Positions 17,987-26,821 of a stretch of DNA of 64,000 nucleotides are shown one piece after another (position 1 is the stretch's first letter; each line of letters opens with the position of its first letter). The notes under the pieces were generated by a model. It saw only the letters and a list, made by a program, of their open reading frames with translations, was not told where the DNA came from and did not search any database. Origin of the DNA: Bacteroidota bacterium (GTDB lineage: Bacteria; Bacteroidota; Ignavibacteria; Kryptoniales; JAKASW01); contig JAJZVO010000022.1 in NCBI GenBank assembly GCA_021845665.1, positions 1 through 64,000 on the forward strand. Reading direction: 5' to 3'. Made by a program: the position numbers and the translations under genes.

Positions 17987-19117
17987 TCAGAATCCTTTCC
18001 TGCTCAATCTGAACGATGCAAAAGCGGGGACAACGACGGCGAATATAGCGAGCGGATAAATTTGGTTGTAGATTTCCGCGAAATCGGATCCCTTCAACAT
18101 AATTGCCCTCAAGGCCGACAAGAAATACCGTCCGGGAAGAAGATACGTTAGGAACTGGAGAGCGGGCGCCATGCTGTTTATCGGGAATACAAAACCAGAT
18201 AGTATGAACGTCGGGAGAATAGAGAGAAGACTCGCGACGAGGAATGCCATCTGCTGTGAGTTAGTGAAAGTCGAAATCAGGATTCCTATGCTCAGGGTGC
18301 CGATCAGGAAAATAACTATGGTGACTGCGAGGAGTAGAATACTGCCCCGGACAGAGACGCCGAAGAGAATGAAGCTTACCGAGATGACCAACACTGCCGC
18401 GAAGAGTGACAGTACGAAATAGAGCGTAGTCTTGCCGAGTATTATTTCGAGCGGTGTGGTTGGAGCCATGCTTATGTGTTCGAGGGTGCCTCGTTCTTTT
18501 TCGCGAACTACGGAGATTGCGGGTGTGACTATACTGAGGATCATCAGGATAAAGCCGATAAGTCCGGGTACGAGGAACTTAGCGCTTTTCAGCTCGGCGT
18601 TGAAGTAGACCCGCGGCCTGTAATCGATGCCGGCTGCCGAGAGATGGAGTCCCTTCTGCTCGATGTAATGGGCAGTAAGGTCGGCCGAATAGTTTTGGAG
18701 AACTCCGTCAACATACCCCATGACGATCGTTGCGGTATTAGAATTTGCTCCGTCAATCAGCACCTGGACGCTAACTTTGCGGCCGAGCAGAATCATTTTG
18801 GCATAATCCCGAGGGATCACGAGGACTGCCCTTGCTTTTCCGTCCTGTATGAACTTGTCGATGGCGCGCTCATCGGGCACGTTGCCGGCGAAATCGAAGT
18901 ATTCGGTACTGAAGAATTTTTGCTGGAGCTCCCTGCTCTGTTCGGTCATGGACTCGTCCAGGACACCCATCCTGACATGCTTGACGTCGAAGTTCAGGGC
19001 ATATCCATACAGTAGGAGCATGAGCGTCGGCACGAGGATGATAGCCGAGAGCGAGAGCTTGTCCCTCTTCAATTGACGGTATTCCTTCACATAAATGGTG
19101 AGGATGTTTTCAATCAC
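17987..19117 (-). CDS. ABC-2 type permease of exporter (YbhS-like)
   Basis: 376-aa ABC-2 permease with the same plan as its downstream paralogue: one N-terminal membrane helix, a periplasmic domain, then a cluster of helices containing EKERGTLEHISMAPTTPLE and LPGRYFLSALRAIMLKG. It begins with GTG at 19117 and overlaps the end of the ATPase gene by eight bases; the next permease starts one base after its stop. It is inferred to be half of the permease pair of a drug or lipid exporter. Confidence 0.88.
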   Translation of the reverse strand: MIENILTIYVKEYRQLKRDKLSLSAIILVPTLMLLLYGYALNFDVKHVRMGVLDESMTEQSRELQQKFFSTEYFDFAGNVPDERAIDKFIQDGKARAVLVIPRDYAKMILLGRKVSVQVLIDGANSNTATIVMGYVDGVLQNYSADLTAHYIEQKGLHLSAAGIDYRPRVYFNAELKSAKFLVPGLIGFILMILSIVTPAISVVREKERGTLEHISMAPTTPLEIILGKTTLYFVLSLFAAVLVISVSFILFGVSVRGSILLLAVTIVIFLIGTLSIGILISTFTNSQQMAFLVASLLSILPTFILSGFVFPINSMAPALQFLTYLLPGRYFLSALRAIMLKGSDFAEIYNQIYPLAIFAVVVPAFASFRLSRKGF

Positions 19118-20048
19118 CGGAATTGCTCCTTGAAGGACGCGTCTGATTCACAAAAATGTCCTCAAGTGTCGGCAGTGCTTTCGTGATCTTGTACTGCGAA
19201 AGGGAGTTTTTCTTCAAAACTTCCTCGAGCGCGTGCAGCGGCTGGTTCGTCTCGACGTAGACGTGGACGTTGTTTCCGTAAGTCGCGGCATCCGAAATCC
19301 ACGGTTCCCGCTCGAGTAAGTTGAAAAGGGTCAACGGCTGAGCGGTTTCGATCTCAAAGAGCGGGAGATCCGAAAATTTCCTTCTTATTCCTTCCGGGGA
19401 GCCGTTTACGACTATCCTGCCGAGATGCATCATGATGATGTTCTCACAAAACTCGGCCTCTTCGAGATGGTGGGTCGTGACTATGATAGTGGCTCCCTCG
19501 CCGGAGAGTTGTCCAATAAGCTGCCAGAATTTATCACGTACAACAGGATCGACGCCGCTTGTAGGTTCGTCAAGAAACACAATACGCGGATGGTGGAGCA
19601 CCGCACAGCCGAGTGCCAGCCGCTGTCGCCATCCGAGCGGGAGGTCACTCGTCAGAAGGTTCTCTCTCCCTTTCAAGTCGGCAACCTCCACGACCCACGA
19701 AAATCTGTCTTTAAGCTCGCTCTTGCTCAGCCCGTAAACTCCGCCATAGAATTCTATATTCTCTTTGACGGTTAGGTCGCTGTACAGGGAGAACTTCTGC
19801 GACATGTAACCGATATTCTCGCGGACCTTATCAGGATGCGCGGCCGCATCGAACCCGGCCACGTGCATCAGACCGGAGGTCGGCATCATCAACCCGCACA
19901 GCATTTTTATGGTGGTAGATTTTCCGGCACCGTTTGCACCGATGAAGCCGACGATCTTCCCTTCCTCTATCTCGAAGGATATCGAGTCGACGGCAGTGAA
20001 GCTGCCGAACTTTTTGGTGAGTCCTTCTGCTTTTATTGCGAGGGCCAT
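19110..20048 (-). CDS. ABC exporter ATPase, degenerate signature half
   Basis: 312-aa ABC ATPase. Walker A GANGAGKS and Walker B IVFLDEPTSGVDP are intact, and the H-loop histidine is present in VTTHHLEEA. The signature is LPLGWRQRL, not LSGGQ-type, as in the C-terminal half of YbhF-like proteins. In a head-to-tail dimer this subunit would supply the working Walker A/H-loop and rely on the partner (21396-22304) for a canonical signature. It sits between tolC and the two permease genes. Confidence 0.9.
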   Translation of the reverse strand: MALAIKAEGLTKKFGSFTAVDSISFEIEEGKIVGFIGANGAGKSTTIKMLCGLMMPTSGLMHVAGFDAAAHPDKVRENIGYMSQKFSLYSDLTVKENIEFYGGVYGLSKSELKDRFSWVVEVADLKGRENLLTSDLPLGWRQRLALGCAVLHHPRIVFLDEPTSGVDPVVRDKFWQLIGQLSGEGATIIVTTHHLEEAEFCENIIMMHLGRIVVNGSPEGIRRKFSDLPLFEIETAQPLTLFNLLEREPWISDAATYGNNVHVYVETNQPLHALEEVLKKNSLSQYKITKALPTLEDIFVNQTRPSRSNSGD

Positions 20049-20057
20049 TTTTTAGCC

Positions 20058-21380
20058 TTACAGTTCTCCTGTCGCTTTTTCCAGACCGACCCTTGCAATT
20101 TCCAGGTCTGTCAGAGCCTGCGAGTAATTCAGTTTGGCCTGAAGTAGTGCGACTTCAGAATCCATCAGGTCTGTATTCGTGACGAGACCTACTTTGAATT
20201 TCTGGTCCGATATCCTGTAGCTTTCCTCGGCATCTTTAACGGTGGCGGCGGCAACTCTTATCCTATCGATCGATTGTTTGAAATTCAGGTAGCTCTGTGT
20301 GACGTCGAGGTAGACGTTATCGGCGGCCTGCTGCTCCGCAAGCTGTGCCTGCTCGCTTTGCGCTTTGGCTTCGTCGACCTTCGATTGCGTCTGTCCCCAG
20401 TTCCAAATCGGCAGGCTCACCACGAGGCTGGCGTCCCAGGTATCCTTGAACACATTCTCGGTCGGAAATATCCTCTGATTCGGTTTCTGGTAATAGAAGT
20501 TGCCGACAATAGAAACCTGGGGAAGATAAGCGCCCCATGCCGCAGCAGCCATGGCGCCTGCCGCCCTGGCCTTCAACCCGAGGGATCGAAGCTCGCTCCT
20601 GTGCTCAAGCGCCTGATTCAGCAACCGGCCAAGCTTCGGCAGCGTTGTATCCCCCGCCTGAGGAATGGACTTTATCTGGAATTTTGTGTCGAGCGGAACA
20701 CCGAGAACGTTGTTCAGGGAGACCTCGGCAAGCTTCACGTTGTTCTGCGCGTTCAAAAGCATAAGTTCCCCGTTAGAGACCTGGACCTTGGCACTGAGAA
20801 CGTCGCTCTGGGTCAGCATTCCCTGTGCCATCATGTTCTCGGCCTGCTGGTAGTGCGACCTTGTCCTGTCGAGATTCTCCCGCATGAACTCCTCGGCCTG
20901 CTCGGCGTTATATACGTTCCAGTACGCGGTTGCGATCTGCACCTTCAGGTTCGCCTTGTCGGTTTTGGTGTCGTATCCGGCGGCCTCCGCGTTTTCTTTC
21001 GCGGCCTTAGAAGAGTTGAGCAGTTGGAATCCAGTGAAGATAGGTTGCTTCACACTCAGCTCGAGATCATAGTTATTAAAAACGTTCGGTGAAATCTGGA
21101 AGGAATTTCCGAACCCGGGGATGCTCACCGGAAGAGTAAGAAGTGATGGCGGGATCTCAGACAGACGAGTATATCTTCCTTGAAACGCGAGGCTGGCCCA
21201 CCTGTTCGCATTCACTTCATGGTATTTCGCTTCCGCCGAGATGGAGCTCAATTCCGAAATCTTCAGTGATTTGGAATTCTCGAGCCCTACCTTCAGCGCT
21301 TCCTGCAAGGTTAGCGGGGTCTGCGCCAGCGCGGCGGTTGCCATACCCACAATTGCCATCATGACCAGTAATTTCCGCAC
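20058..21380 (-). CDS. TolC-family outer-membrane efflux protein
   Basis: 440 aa with a signal peptide ending near ALAQ and the two-repeat outer-membrane efflux layout: TPLTLQEALKVGLENS at the start of repeat one, coiled coils around residues 130-230 and 330-400, and the YLNFKQSIDRIRVA and KVGLVTNTDLMDSEVALLQA segments of repeat two. It would form the trimeric outer-membrane channel for the exporter. It lies between the two ATPase genes, 9 bases before the downstream ATPase. GTG start. Confidence 0.9.
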   Translation of the reverse strand: MRKLLVMMAIVGMATAALAQTPLTLQEALKVGLENSKSLKISELSSISAEAKYHEVNANRWASLAFQGRYTRLSEIPPSLLTLPVSIPGFGNSFQISPNVFNNYDLELSVKQPIFTGFQLLNSSKAAKENAEAAGYDTKTDKANLKVQIATAYWNVYNAEQAEEFMRENLDRTRSHYQQAENMMAQGMLTQSDVLSAKVQVSNGELMLLNAQNNVKLAEVSLNNVLGVPLDTKFQIKSIPQAGDTTLPKLGRLLNQALEHRSELRSLGLKARAAGAMAAAAWGAYLPQVSIVGNFYYQKPNQRIFPTENVFKDTWDASLVVSLPIWNWGQTQSKVDEAKAQSEQAQLAEQQAADNVYLDVTQSYLNFKQSIDRIRVAAATVKDAEESYRISDQKFKVGLVTNTDLMDSEVALLQAKLNYSQALTDLEIARVGLEKATGEL

Positions 21381-21395
21381 TTTCAGTATCCTCCT

Positions 21396-22304
21396 TTATG
21401 TCTTTATCAGACTTGCAAATACATTATCTAGTGATGCACTAATTTCTTTCAGCTCTGCTTTTTCGTCGATCCGGCTTCTGACGGCATTCAATATTGTGCC
21501 GACCTTGTCGAGGAAATCCTCAGCGACGAGAAACGTTATCCTGTCGCCGATAACCACGAGATTCCGTGCCAAGTCGAATTCCGAGACGACATCGAATGCT
21601 CCTTTAAGATTTCCTGAATGGATCTCGAAAACATGGAGCGACATTCCCGAGATGAGAACCGGGACAGAGTCATACCGAAGTAGTTTCCCTTGGCTGAAGA
21701 GGGCAACCCGGTTACACCTGCCGGCCTCGTTGAGGTAGGGAGTGGCTACTAGAATGGTCATCTCATTCCTTAGGAATGAGGCAAGAATGAGCCACAACTC
21801 CCTTCTCGATACCGGGTCGACGCCTGTCGTGGGCTCGTCCAATATCAGGATCTTCGGCTGGTGGATGACCGCGCAGCAAATGCCGAGTTTCTGTCTCATG
21901 CCTCCGGAAAGCTGATCGGCAAGCCTTCCCTTGAATTCGGTCAATCTCGCGAATTCGAGAAGGCGTTCGCCGCGTTCCTTCCAGTCACGGACTTTCCTGA
22001 TCTTACCGAAGAACTCTATATTCTCCCACACCGTCAGGTCGCCGTAGGCCTGGCTGACCTGCGAGAGGTAGCCGACCTCCTCTTTGAGCTCACGCCGATT
22101 CTTCTCGAAAGTCTTGTCGTTGACCACGATGTTCCCGGCGGTCGGCTCCAGTGCACCCGCTAGCATTCTAAGGAACGTCGTCTTGCCTGCTCCATCCGGA
22201 CCGATTACCCCGACGAGCTCGCCGCGCTCCACGCTGAGCGACACTCTGTCGACTGCAATCAGGTCGCCGTATTTCTTCGTAAGCTCAGTTGCCTGTATGA
22301 TCAT
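21396..22304 (-). CDS. ABC exporter ATPase, degenerate H-loop half
   Basis: 302-aa ABC ATPase with Walker A GPDGAGKTT, signature LSGGMRQKL and Walker B ILILDEPTTGVDP. The H-loop position reads VATPYLNEA, with proline where the histidine is expected, as seen in N-terminal halves of YbhF-type proteins. It is complementary to the ATPase at 19110-20048, which keeps the histidine but has a changed signature. Together they look like a split YbhF. It lies 64 bases after the HlyD gene. Confidence 0.9.
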   Translation of the reverse strand: MIIQATELTKKYGDLIAVDRVSLSVERGELVGVIGPDGAGKTTFLRMLAGALEPTAGNIVVNDKTFEKNRRELKEEVGYLSQVSQAYGDLTVWENIEFFGKIRKVRDWKERGERLLEFARLTEFKGRLADQLSGGMRQKLGICCAVIHQPKILILDEPTTGVDPVSRRELWLILASFLRNEMTILVATPYLNEAGRCNRVALFSQGKLLRYDSVPVLISGMSLHVFEIHSGNLKGAFDVVSEFDLARNLVVIGDRITFLVAEDFLDKVGTILNAVRSRIDEKAELKEISASLDNVFASLIKT

Positions 22305-22368
22305 GTGTTCTCTAATAGAGAAGCCATCTTCAGCGCTGAGCGCAAACGGCTTAGCGCGTAAGTTGCCT

Positions 22369-23331
22369 CTACTCTGTATAGATTGTCGCGTCCGCGGGGA
22401 GTCCGGCCTTCAGGTAGCCCTGTGGATTGGCTATCTCCAACTTCACCGCAAATACAAGTTTGATACGGTCCTGCTTGGTCTCCACATTCTTCGGCGTAAA
22501 TTCAGCCGTCGGGGAAATGTAAATTACTTTACCGTCGAACGGATGATTGGGCATACCATCAAGGACGACCCTGGCCTTGTCTCCGAGTCTGATTCGGGCA
22601 AGGTCCACCTCACCGATGTAAACCGTCATCTTCATTCTCTTGAGGTTGGCAATAGTGTAGAGGGGGGTACCGATGGTTGCAAAATCACCCGGCTCCTGAA
22701 GCTTATCGAGGACCGTACCGCTGAACGGAGCCCTCACATAAGAGTGCTCGAAGGCGATATTCGCGTTGTTGAGTGCGGCCTGTGCCTCTTCGACCTGGGC
22801 GGCGGCACTTCTAATTTCCTGCGGCCTGGCGTAATGGCGAAGTTTCTCGAGCGTCTGGCGGGCCGATTTCAACTGGGCCTGAGCGACGTCGTATTGTGCC
22901 TGGGCGGCATCCATTTGCGACTGAGAGATACTGCGCTCCTTGTAGAGACGGCTCGTGCGGTCAAAGGCCAGCTGGGCAAGATTGAAATTTGCCTCTGCCT
23001 GCTTCACTCCTTCTTCACCGACCCTGACATCTTCGCTTCGCGCACCCGCCATGACGAGATCGTATTGCTGTTTTGCCATCACCAGTGCGGCTTGTGCCTG
23101 TTTGACCTGCTGGACGAGAGACCTGTGATCTATCTCGGCGAGGGTATCTCCCTGTCGGACCAATGCGCCTTCCTCGAAATTCATCCTGATAATTCTGCCG
23201 GGCACCTGTGCGGCCATGGAACTCTCCGTCGCTTCAACTGTGCCCGTACCGGTAACCTCATTCCTTTTACCGTTGCTCCCGCATCCATACAGGAGTAGAG
23301 CGAGAGCGAGCAATCCGGCAAATTTTCCCAT
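22369..23331 (-). CDS. HlyD-family membrane fusion lipoprotein
   Basis: 320-aa periplasmic adaptor. The N-terminus has a lipobox (LLLYGC) after a hydrophobic segment, so it is probably lipid-anchored. Then come the first half of a lipoyl/barrel domain (VPGRIIRMNFEEGALVRQGD), a long Ala/Gln-rich coiled-coil hairpin (about residues 70-190), and the returning half (YVRAPFSGTVLDKLQEPGDF). It would bridge the inner-membrane ABC permeases and TolC. It begins two bases after the TetR stop region, so the two are co-transcribed. Confidence 0.9.
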   Translation of the reverse strand: MGKFAGLLALALLLYGCGSNGKRNEVTGTGTVEATESSMAAQVPGRIIRMNFEEGALVRQGDTLAEIDHRSLVQQVKQAQAALVMAKQQYDLVMAGARSEDVRVGEEGVKQAEANFNLAQLAFDRTSRLYKERSISQSQMDAAQAQYDVAQAQLKSARQTLEKLRHYARPQEIRSAAAQVEEAQAALNNANIAFEHSYVRAPFSGTVLDKLQEPGDFATIGTPLYTIANLKRMKMTVYIGEVDLARIRLGDKARVVLDGMPNHPFDGKVIYISPTAEFTPKNVETKQDRIKLVFAVKLEIANPQGYLKAGLPADATIYTE

Positions 23332-23332
23332 A

Positions 23333-23959
23333 CTATCTCTTTCTTCCTTTCTCGGTAAGAACTCCTTCGGTGAACATTCTGAAGACCTGTTTTGGAACTT
23401 CCGATTCAGTCAGTGCATGCTTGGAAAGGAAATCGGTCTTCATCAATTCCCTGACCACGCCGATGTAGGCCGTGGTGAAGACGACCGGATCGATATCTTT
23501 CCTGATCCAGCCTCCTTTTTGTCCTTCGACGAACAGCTTCTGCCATCCGAGGGCGAGCTGTTTCTGGATGATCGCATCTATTTCCCGGAAGAGATTGGGC
23601 GCATTCAGCCTGACTTCAGTAAGTATGCGCTGCCATTGTTCGTTGATGTGAGTGCCGACGATCTCAGAAATTGCCTGTATCTTGTCGACCGAGGACTCCT
23701 TCATCGATTGAATTTTCTCGAACGCTTCGAGGAGGAGCTTCATCCTTAGGAGTACGACCTCCCTTAGTAACTCCTCCTTGCTCGAAAAGAACTTGTAAAC
23801 TGTTTTCTTGCTGATTCCGAGTTCTGCGGCGATCTCGTCGATGGTCACCTTTTTGAACCCGAAATCAGCGAATCTCCTGTAAGCGACATCGAGTATATCC
23901 AGACGAACATTTTCCGTGCGTGGCACCATGGACACCAATTTAGTATTTTCAGTTTCCAT
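23333..23959 (-). CDS. TetR-family transcriptional regulator
   Basis: About 208 aa. The N-terminal helix-turn-helix reads TIDEIAAELGISKKTVYKFFSSKEEL, typical of TetR (AcrR) repressors; the C-terminal ligand domain is not classifiable by eye. It is the first gene of the exporter operon and probably represses it in the absence of the exported compound. The start is uncertain: the ATG at 23959 is used, an in-frame TTG is at 23965 and another ATG at 23926. No clear operator palindrome was found upstream. Confidence 0.88.
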   Translation of the reverse strand: METENTKLVSMVPRTENVRLDILDVAYRRFADFGFKKVTIDEIAAELGISKKTVYKFFSSKEELLREVVLLRMKLLLEAFEKIQSMKESSVDKIQAISEIVGTHINEQWQRILTEVRLNAPNLFREIDAIIQKQLALGWQKLFVEGQKGGWIRKDIDPVVFTTAYIGVVRELMKTDFLSKHALTESEVPKQVFRMFTEGVLTEKGRKR

Positions 23960-24032
23960 TGTCAAGAGGAGGAAAAAGGGATTAAGGAATAGCGGAGTAA
24001 TGGAATGGCGGAATTGCTGCCGGATAGATGAT

Positions 24033-26000
24033 TCAGCTGAAGAGCTGGAGGAAGCTCTTAGCGATTATTTCGAGATCGAGCCAGACAGATTGGTTCCGGG
24101 CGTAATAGATATAGAGCTTCTCGACTTCTTCAGTAGATAGCGACTGCCCGCGGTTCAGCTGTACCACCCCGGTCACGCCCATCTTTCCGAAGAGCTCGTC
24201 GCTTCCCTGCATGTAGTATTCAGAGCGTCCTACCGTGCTCATCTTTCCCGTAAGGACTTTCGGCAATTTCCTGTACACCCTTCTCAACGCGTTGTCCCTG
24301 CCGCTCATGAGCGACGGCCACAACAACGCCAGGCCGGTCAACGCAAACAGGATATCGAGCGCTCGTTTTGCCTTCACGTTCCGGGTCCTATTGAGGTGAT
24401 AATCGATGTCCACGAACGGAATGTCCGCGAGGCCGTCGACATAAGTCTTGCCGATAATTACGTCCATTGTATCCGGGACCAATTTGAAGCTGACTGAAGG
24501 GTCCTTCACGCTCCCAACCGCCTGAAGCACTTGCGAATAAGATACCTTACCCGATGCGAAGATGACGTCGTCGATCTTCCGTTCGCGGATGAGCCTGGGA
24601 AGTTCGGCGAGGTTCCCGACGACTTTTATTCCAAGAAGGCGCTGCTCGGATGTACCTCCTTCCGACACGATACCGACGATATCATAGCCCATAGACACTT
24701 TGGAGCGAATCTTTTTTATAAGCTGCACGGAGCGCTCATCCATACCCACGACGAGCGTCTTCCTTCCGAAGAAAGGATGCCTTGAAGTCCCGACCGAAGT
24801 CCTGAGCTGGTACAGGAGGCGCCAGCCCGGAAGAATAACGAACATCATGGCACTCGCTATCAGGACTATTAATCTTGAAAAGGCAAATTCCTTGAAGAAA
24901 AAAGTAAGCGAAGAGAAAAGGAGAAACGTGAGGAATGCCGTAAGAAGAGAAAGTCTGAAAGAGAATTTGTTCTCGCCGTAGACTCCAACAGAGGAGCCGA
25001 AGAGTACGAACGCGATCGCTGGAGCGATGTAAAAATAGGGCTTGCCGTATGACGGAATGGCATAGATTTTATGTGTGCGGACGAACTCTCCGACGAACAT
25101 TGCGATCATGATGACGACAAAATCGACCACCATCGGCCAGACTTTGCCGAGCCAGAGGACGGCGGAGCGCATCTGACGGTTAAGGAGAATCGCCAGCCTG
25201 AGGAGGCGGGACAAAAGCGTATTCATACCGTATCGTTTTTCCACGAAAACGCTCATCGCCCGGTAGAACTCGTAAGTCTGATTGATGTTGCTTCGCCGCG
25301 TGCTCTCCCCTTTGAAGTGGATTGCCGATGTACTCGGCGTATAATACACTTTGTACCCGGCCCTTTTGATCTTGTAGCAAAGGTCGATGTCCTCGCCATA
25401 CATGAAGTAATCTTCGTCGAAACCGCTTACTTCCTCGAAAACATGCCTCGGAATGAACATGAAGCTACCTCCGATGGCGTCGACTTCATGGTCTTCTTCA
25501 GGATTGAGGTAAGTAAGATTATATCTGCCGAACAGGCGTGTACGAGGGAATACGGCGCTGAGACCTGATATTTTTGTGAAGGCTACCCACGGCGTCGGGA
25601 ATCCTCTCCTGCAAGTCTTCTGGAGTGTGCCGTCCGCGTTCAATACCTTGCAGCTCGTCGCGCCGGCATCCGGATGCTCCTTCGAGAAGGCGAGCATTTC
25701 CCGGATGGTATTCTCGCCGACAACAGCATCAGGGTTTATGAGGAGCAGGTATTCACCCGACGATGCTTCAACTCCCTGATTGTTCGCTTTCCCGAACCCG
25801 AGGTTCAAATGGTTCTCGATGAGCTTCACATCCTGGAAGTTCTTCTTCAGGAACTCGACCGTATCGTCATCCGAGGAGTTGTCTACCACTACGATCTCCG
25901 ACTCAATTCCTTCAAGTGAACGCCTTAGAGAATTGATCAGGCTTTCGAGGAAACCGCGGACATTGAAGCTGACGATGACTACGGAGACGAGTTTATTCAA
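24033..26000 (-). CDS. GT2 glycosyltransferase fused to a core-deleted polyprenyl sugar-phosphate transferase
   Basis: 655 aa in three parts. Residues 1-270 are a GT2 rhamnosyltransferase-like domain (VVIVSFN, VVDNSSDDDT, the INPDA metal motif near 90, YFMYGEDIDLCYK near 203). Residues 285-395 hold several membrane helices, and 410-530 are the nucleotide-binding-like domain of WbaP/WcaJ-type proteins (GRKTLVVGM, DVIFASG). Residues 543-655 resemble both ends of the bacterial sugar transferase domain: KAKRALDILFAL at the start, then LTGKMSTVG and GVTGVVQLN with WLDLEIIAKS. The catalytic middle (the R-ERVG and KFRSM blocks, and DE-PQ-LNV) is absent. TTG start overlaps the upstream stop as TTGA. 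Phosphotransferase activity is therefore unlikely; GT2 activity is plausible. Confidence 0.85.
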   Translation of the reverse strand: MNKLVSVVIVSFNVRGFLESLINSLRRSLEGIESEIVVVDNSSDDDTVEFLKKNFQDVKLIENHLNLGFGKANNQGVEASSGEYLLLINPDAVVGENTIREMLAFSKEHPDAGATSCKVLNADGTLQKTCRRGFPTPWVAFTKISGLSAVFPRTRLFGRYNLTYLNPEEDHEVDAIGGSFMFIPRHVFEEVSGFDEDYFMYGEDIDLCYKIKRAGYKVYYTPSTSAIHFKGESTRRSNINQTYEFYRAMSVFVEKRYGMNTLLSRLLRLAILLNRQMRSAVLWLGKVWPMVVDFVVIMIAMFVGEFVRTHKIYAIPSYGKPYFYIAPAIAFVLFGSSVGVYGENKFSFRLSLLTAFLTFLLFSSLTFFFKEFAFSRLIVLIASAMMFVILPGWRLLYQLRTSVGTSRHPFFGRKTLVVGMDERSVQLIKKIRSKVSMGYDIVGIVSEGGTSEQRLLGIKVVGNLAELPRLIRERKIDDVIFASGKVSYSQVLQAVGSVKDPSVSFKLVPDTMDVIIGKTYVDGLADIPFVDIDYHLNRTRNVKAKRALDILFALTGLALLWPSLMSGRDNALRRVYRKLPKVLTGKMSTVGRSEYYMQGSDELFGKMGVTGVVQLNRGQSLSTEEVEKLYIYYARNQSVWLDLEIIAKSFLQLFS

Positions 26001-26728
26001 TGCTTCCTCAAGCCGAAGAAATTCAGTACCCTGCCGATTCCCAGTATGAGGACTATTTTCACCCCTTCGAAGACGATTTTCTTCGACATCTTGCTTGTTC
26101 CGACGCGGCGCTCGGTGAAGACGATCGGGACCTCGACGATCTTGAAACCTTTCCTGTAAGCGCGGACGTTCATCTCGACCTGGAACGCGTAGCCATTCGA
26201 CCTGATCGTCTGAAGGTTTATGGATTTCAGGACTTCAACTCTGAAAGCCTTGAAGCCGCTGGTCATGTCGTTGACAGGGACGCCCGTAACGACCCTCGCA
26301 AATATGTTTCCACCATAGCTCAGGAGAAGTCGTTTCATTGGCCAGTTAAGGACCGAAACGCCGAAGGCATAGCGTGAGCCGATCGCAAGGTCCGCATGGT
26401 CCGTGAGAGCTTTGCAGAACCGTGGTATCTCACCGGGCTCATGCGAAAGGTCGGCGTCCATTTCAATCACATAGCCATAATCGTTGTCGATGGCATACTT
26501 GAACCCTGCGATGTATGCCGTGCCGAGTCCGCCCTTTCCTTCCCTTCTCATCAGTTTAACGCGTTGATCGGTCTGAGAAATTCTCTCTACTATCTTTTGA
26601 GTCCCGTCGGGGGAATTGTCGTCGACAACAAGAATATTCGATTCAGGGCATGCATACAGCACGCGTGGTATTACGGCGCCAATGTTCTCGGCTTCGTTAT
26701 ACGTCGGAATAATCACAAGCACTTTCAT
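25997..26728 (-). CDS. Polyprenol-monophosphomannose synthase-like GT2
   Basis: About 243 aa from the ATG at 26728, which gives the family-typical start MKVLVIIPTYNEAENI. In-frame starts further up are an ATG at 26743 and a GTG at 26776. GT2 motifs: VVDDNSPDGT, the DxD in IEMDADLSH, and the DPM1-like segments MTSGFKAFR and EVPIVFTERRVGTSKMSK. Such enzymes move mannose or glucose from GDP/UDP-sugar onto a polyprenyl phosphate for later use outside the membrane. The stop overlaps the fused GT2 gene by four bases. Confidence 0.85.
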   Translation of the reverse strand: MKVLVIIPTYNEAENIGAVIPRVLYACPESNILVVDDNSPDGTQKIVERISQTDQRVKLMRREGKGGLGTAYIAGFKYAIDNDYGYVIEMDADLSHEPGEIPRFCKALTDHADLAIGSRYAFGVSVLNWPMKRLLLSYGGNIFARVVTGVPVNDMTSGFKAFRVEVLKSINLQTIRSNGYAFQVEMNVRAYRKGFKIVEVPIVFTERRVGTSKMSKKIVFEGVKIVLILGIGRVLNFFGLRKH

Positions 26729-26821
26729 GACGGCTTCAGACATCGGATCGCTCGCACTCTGAGTCACTTGACTCACTACGGGGGCCGCAGCTATGCGGCA
26801 GATTATGAGAAATGTTGGTGA

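Noticed and set aside
22084-23298. 404-codon plus-strand open frame opposite the ATPase and HlyD genes
   Set aside because: It spans the antisense of two well-supported genes and shows no protein-like pattern.
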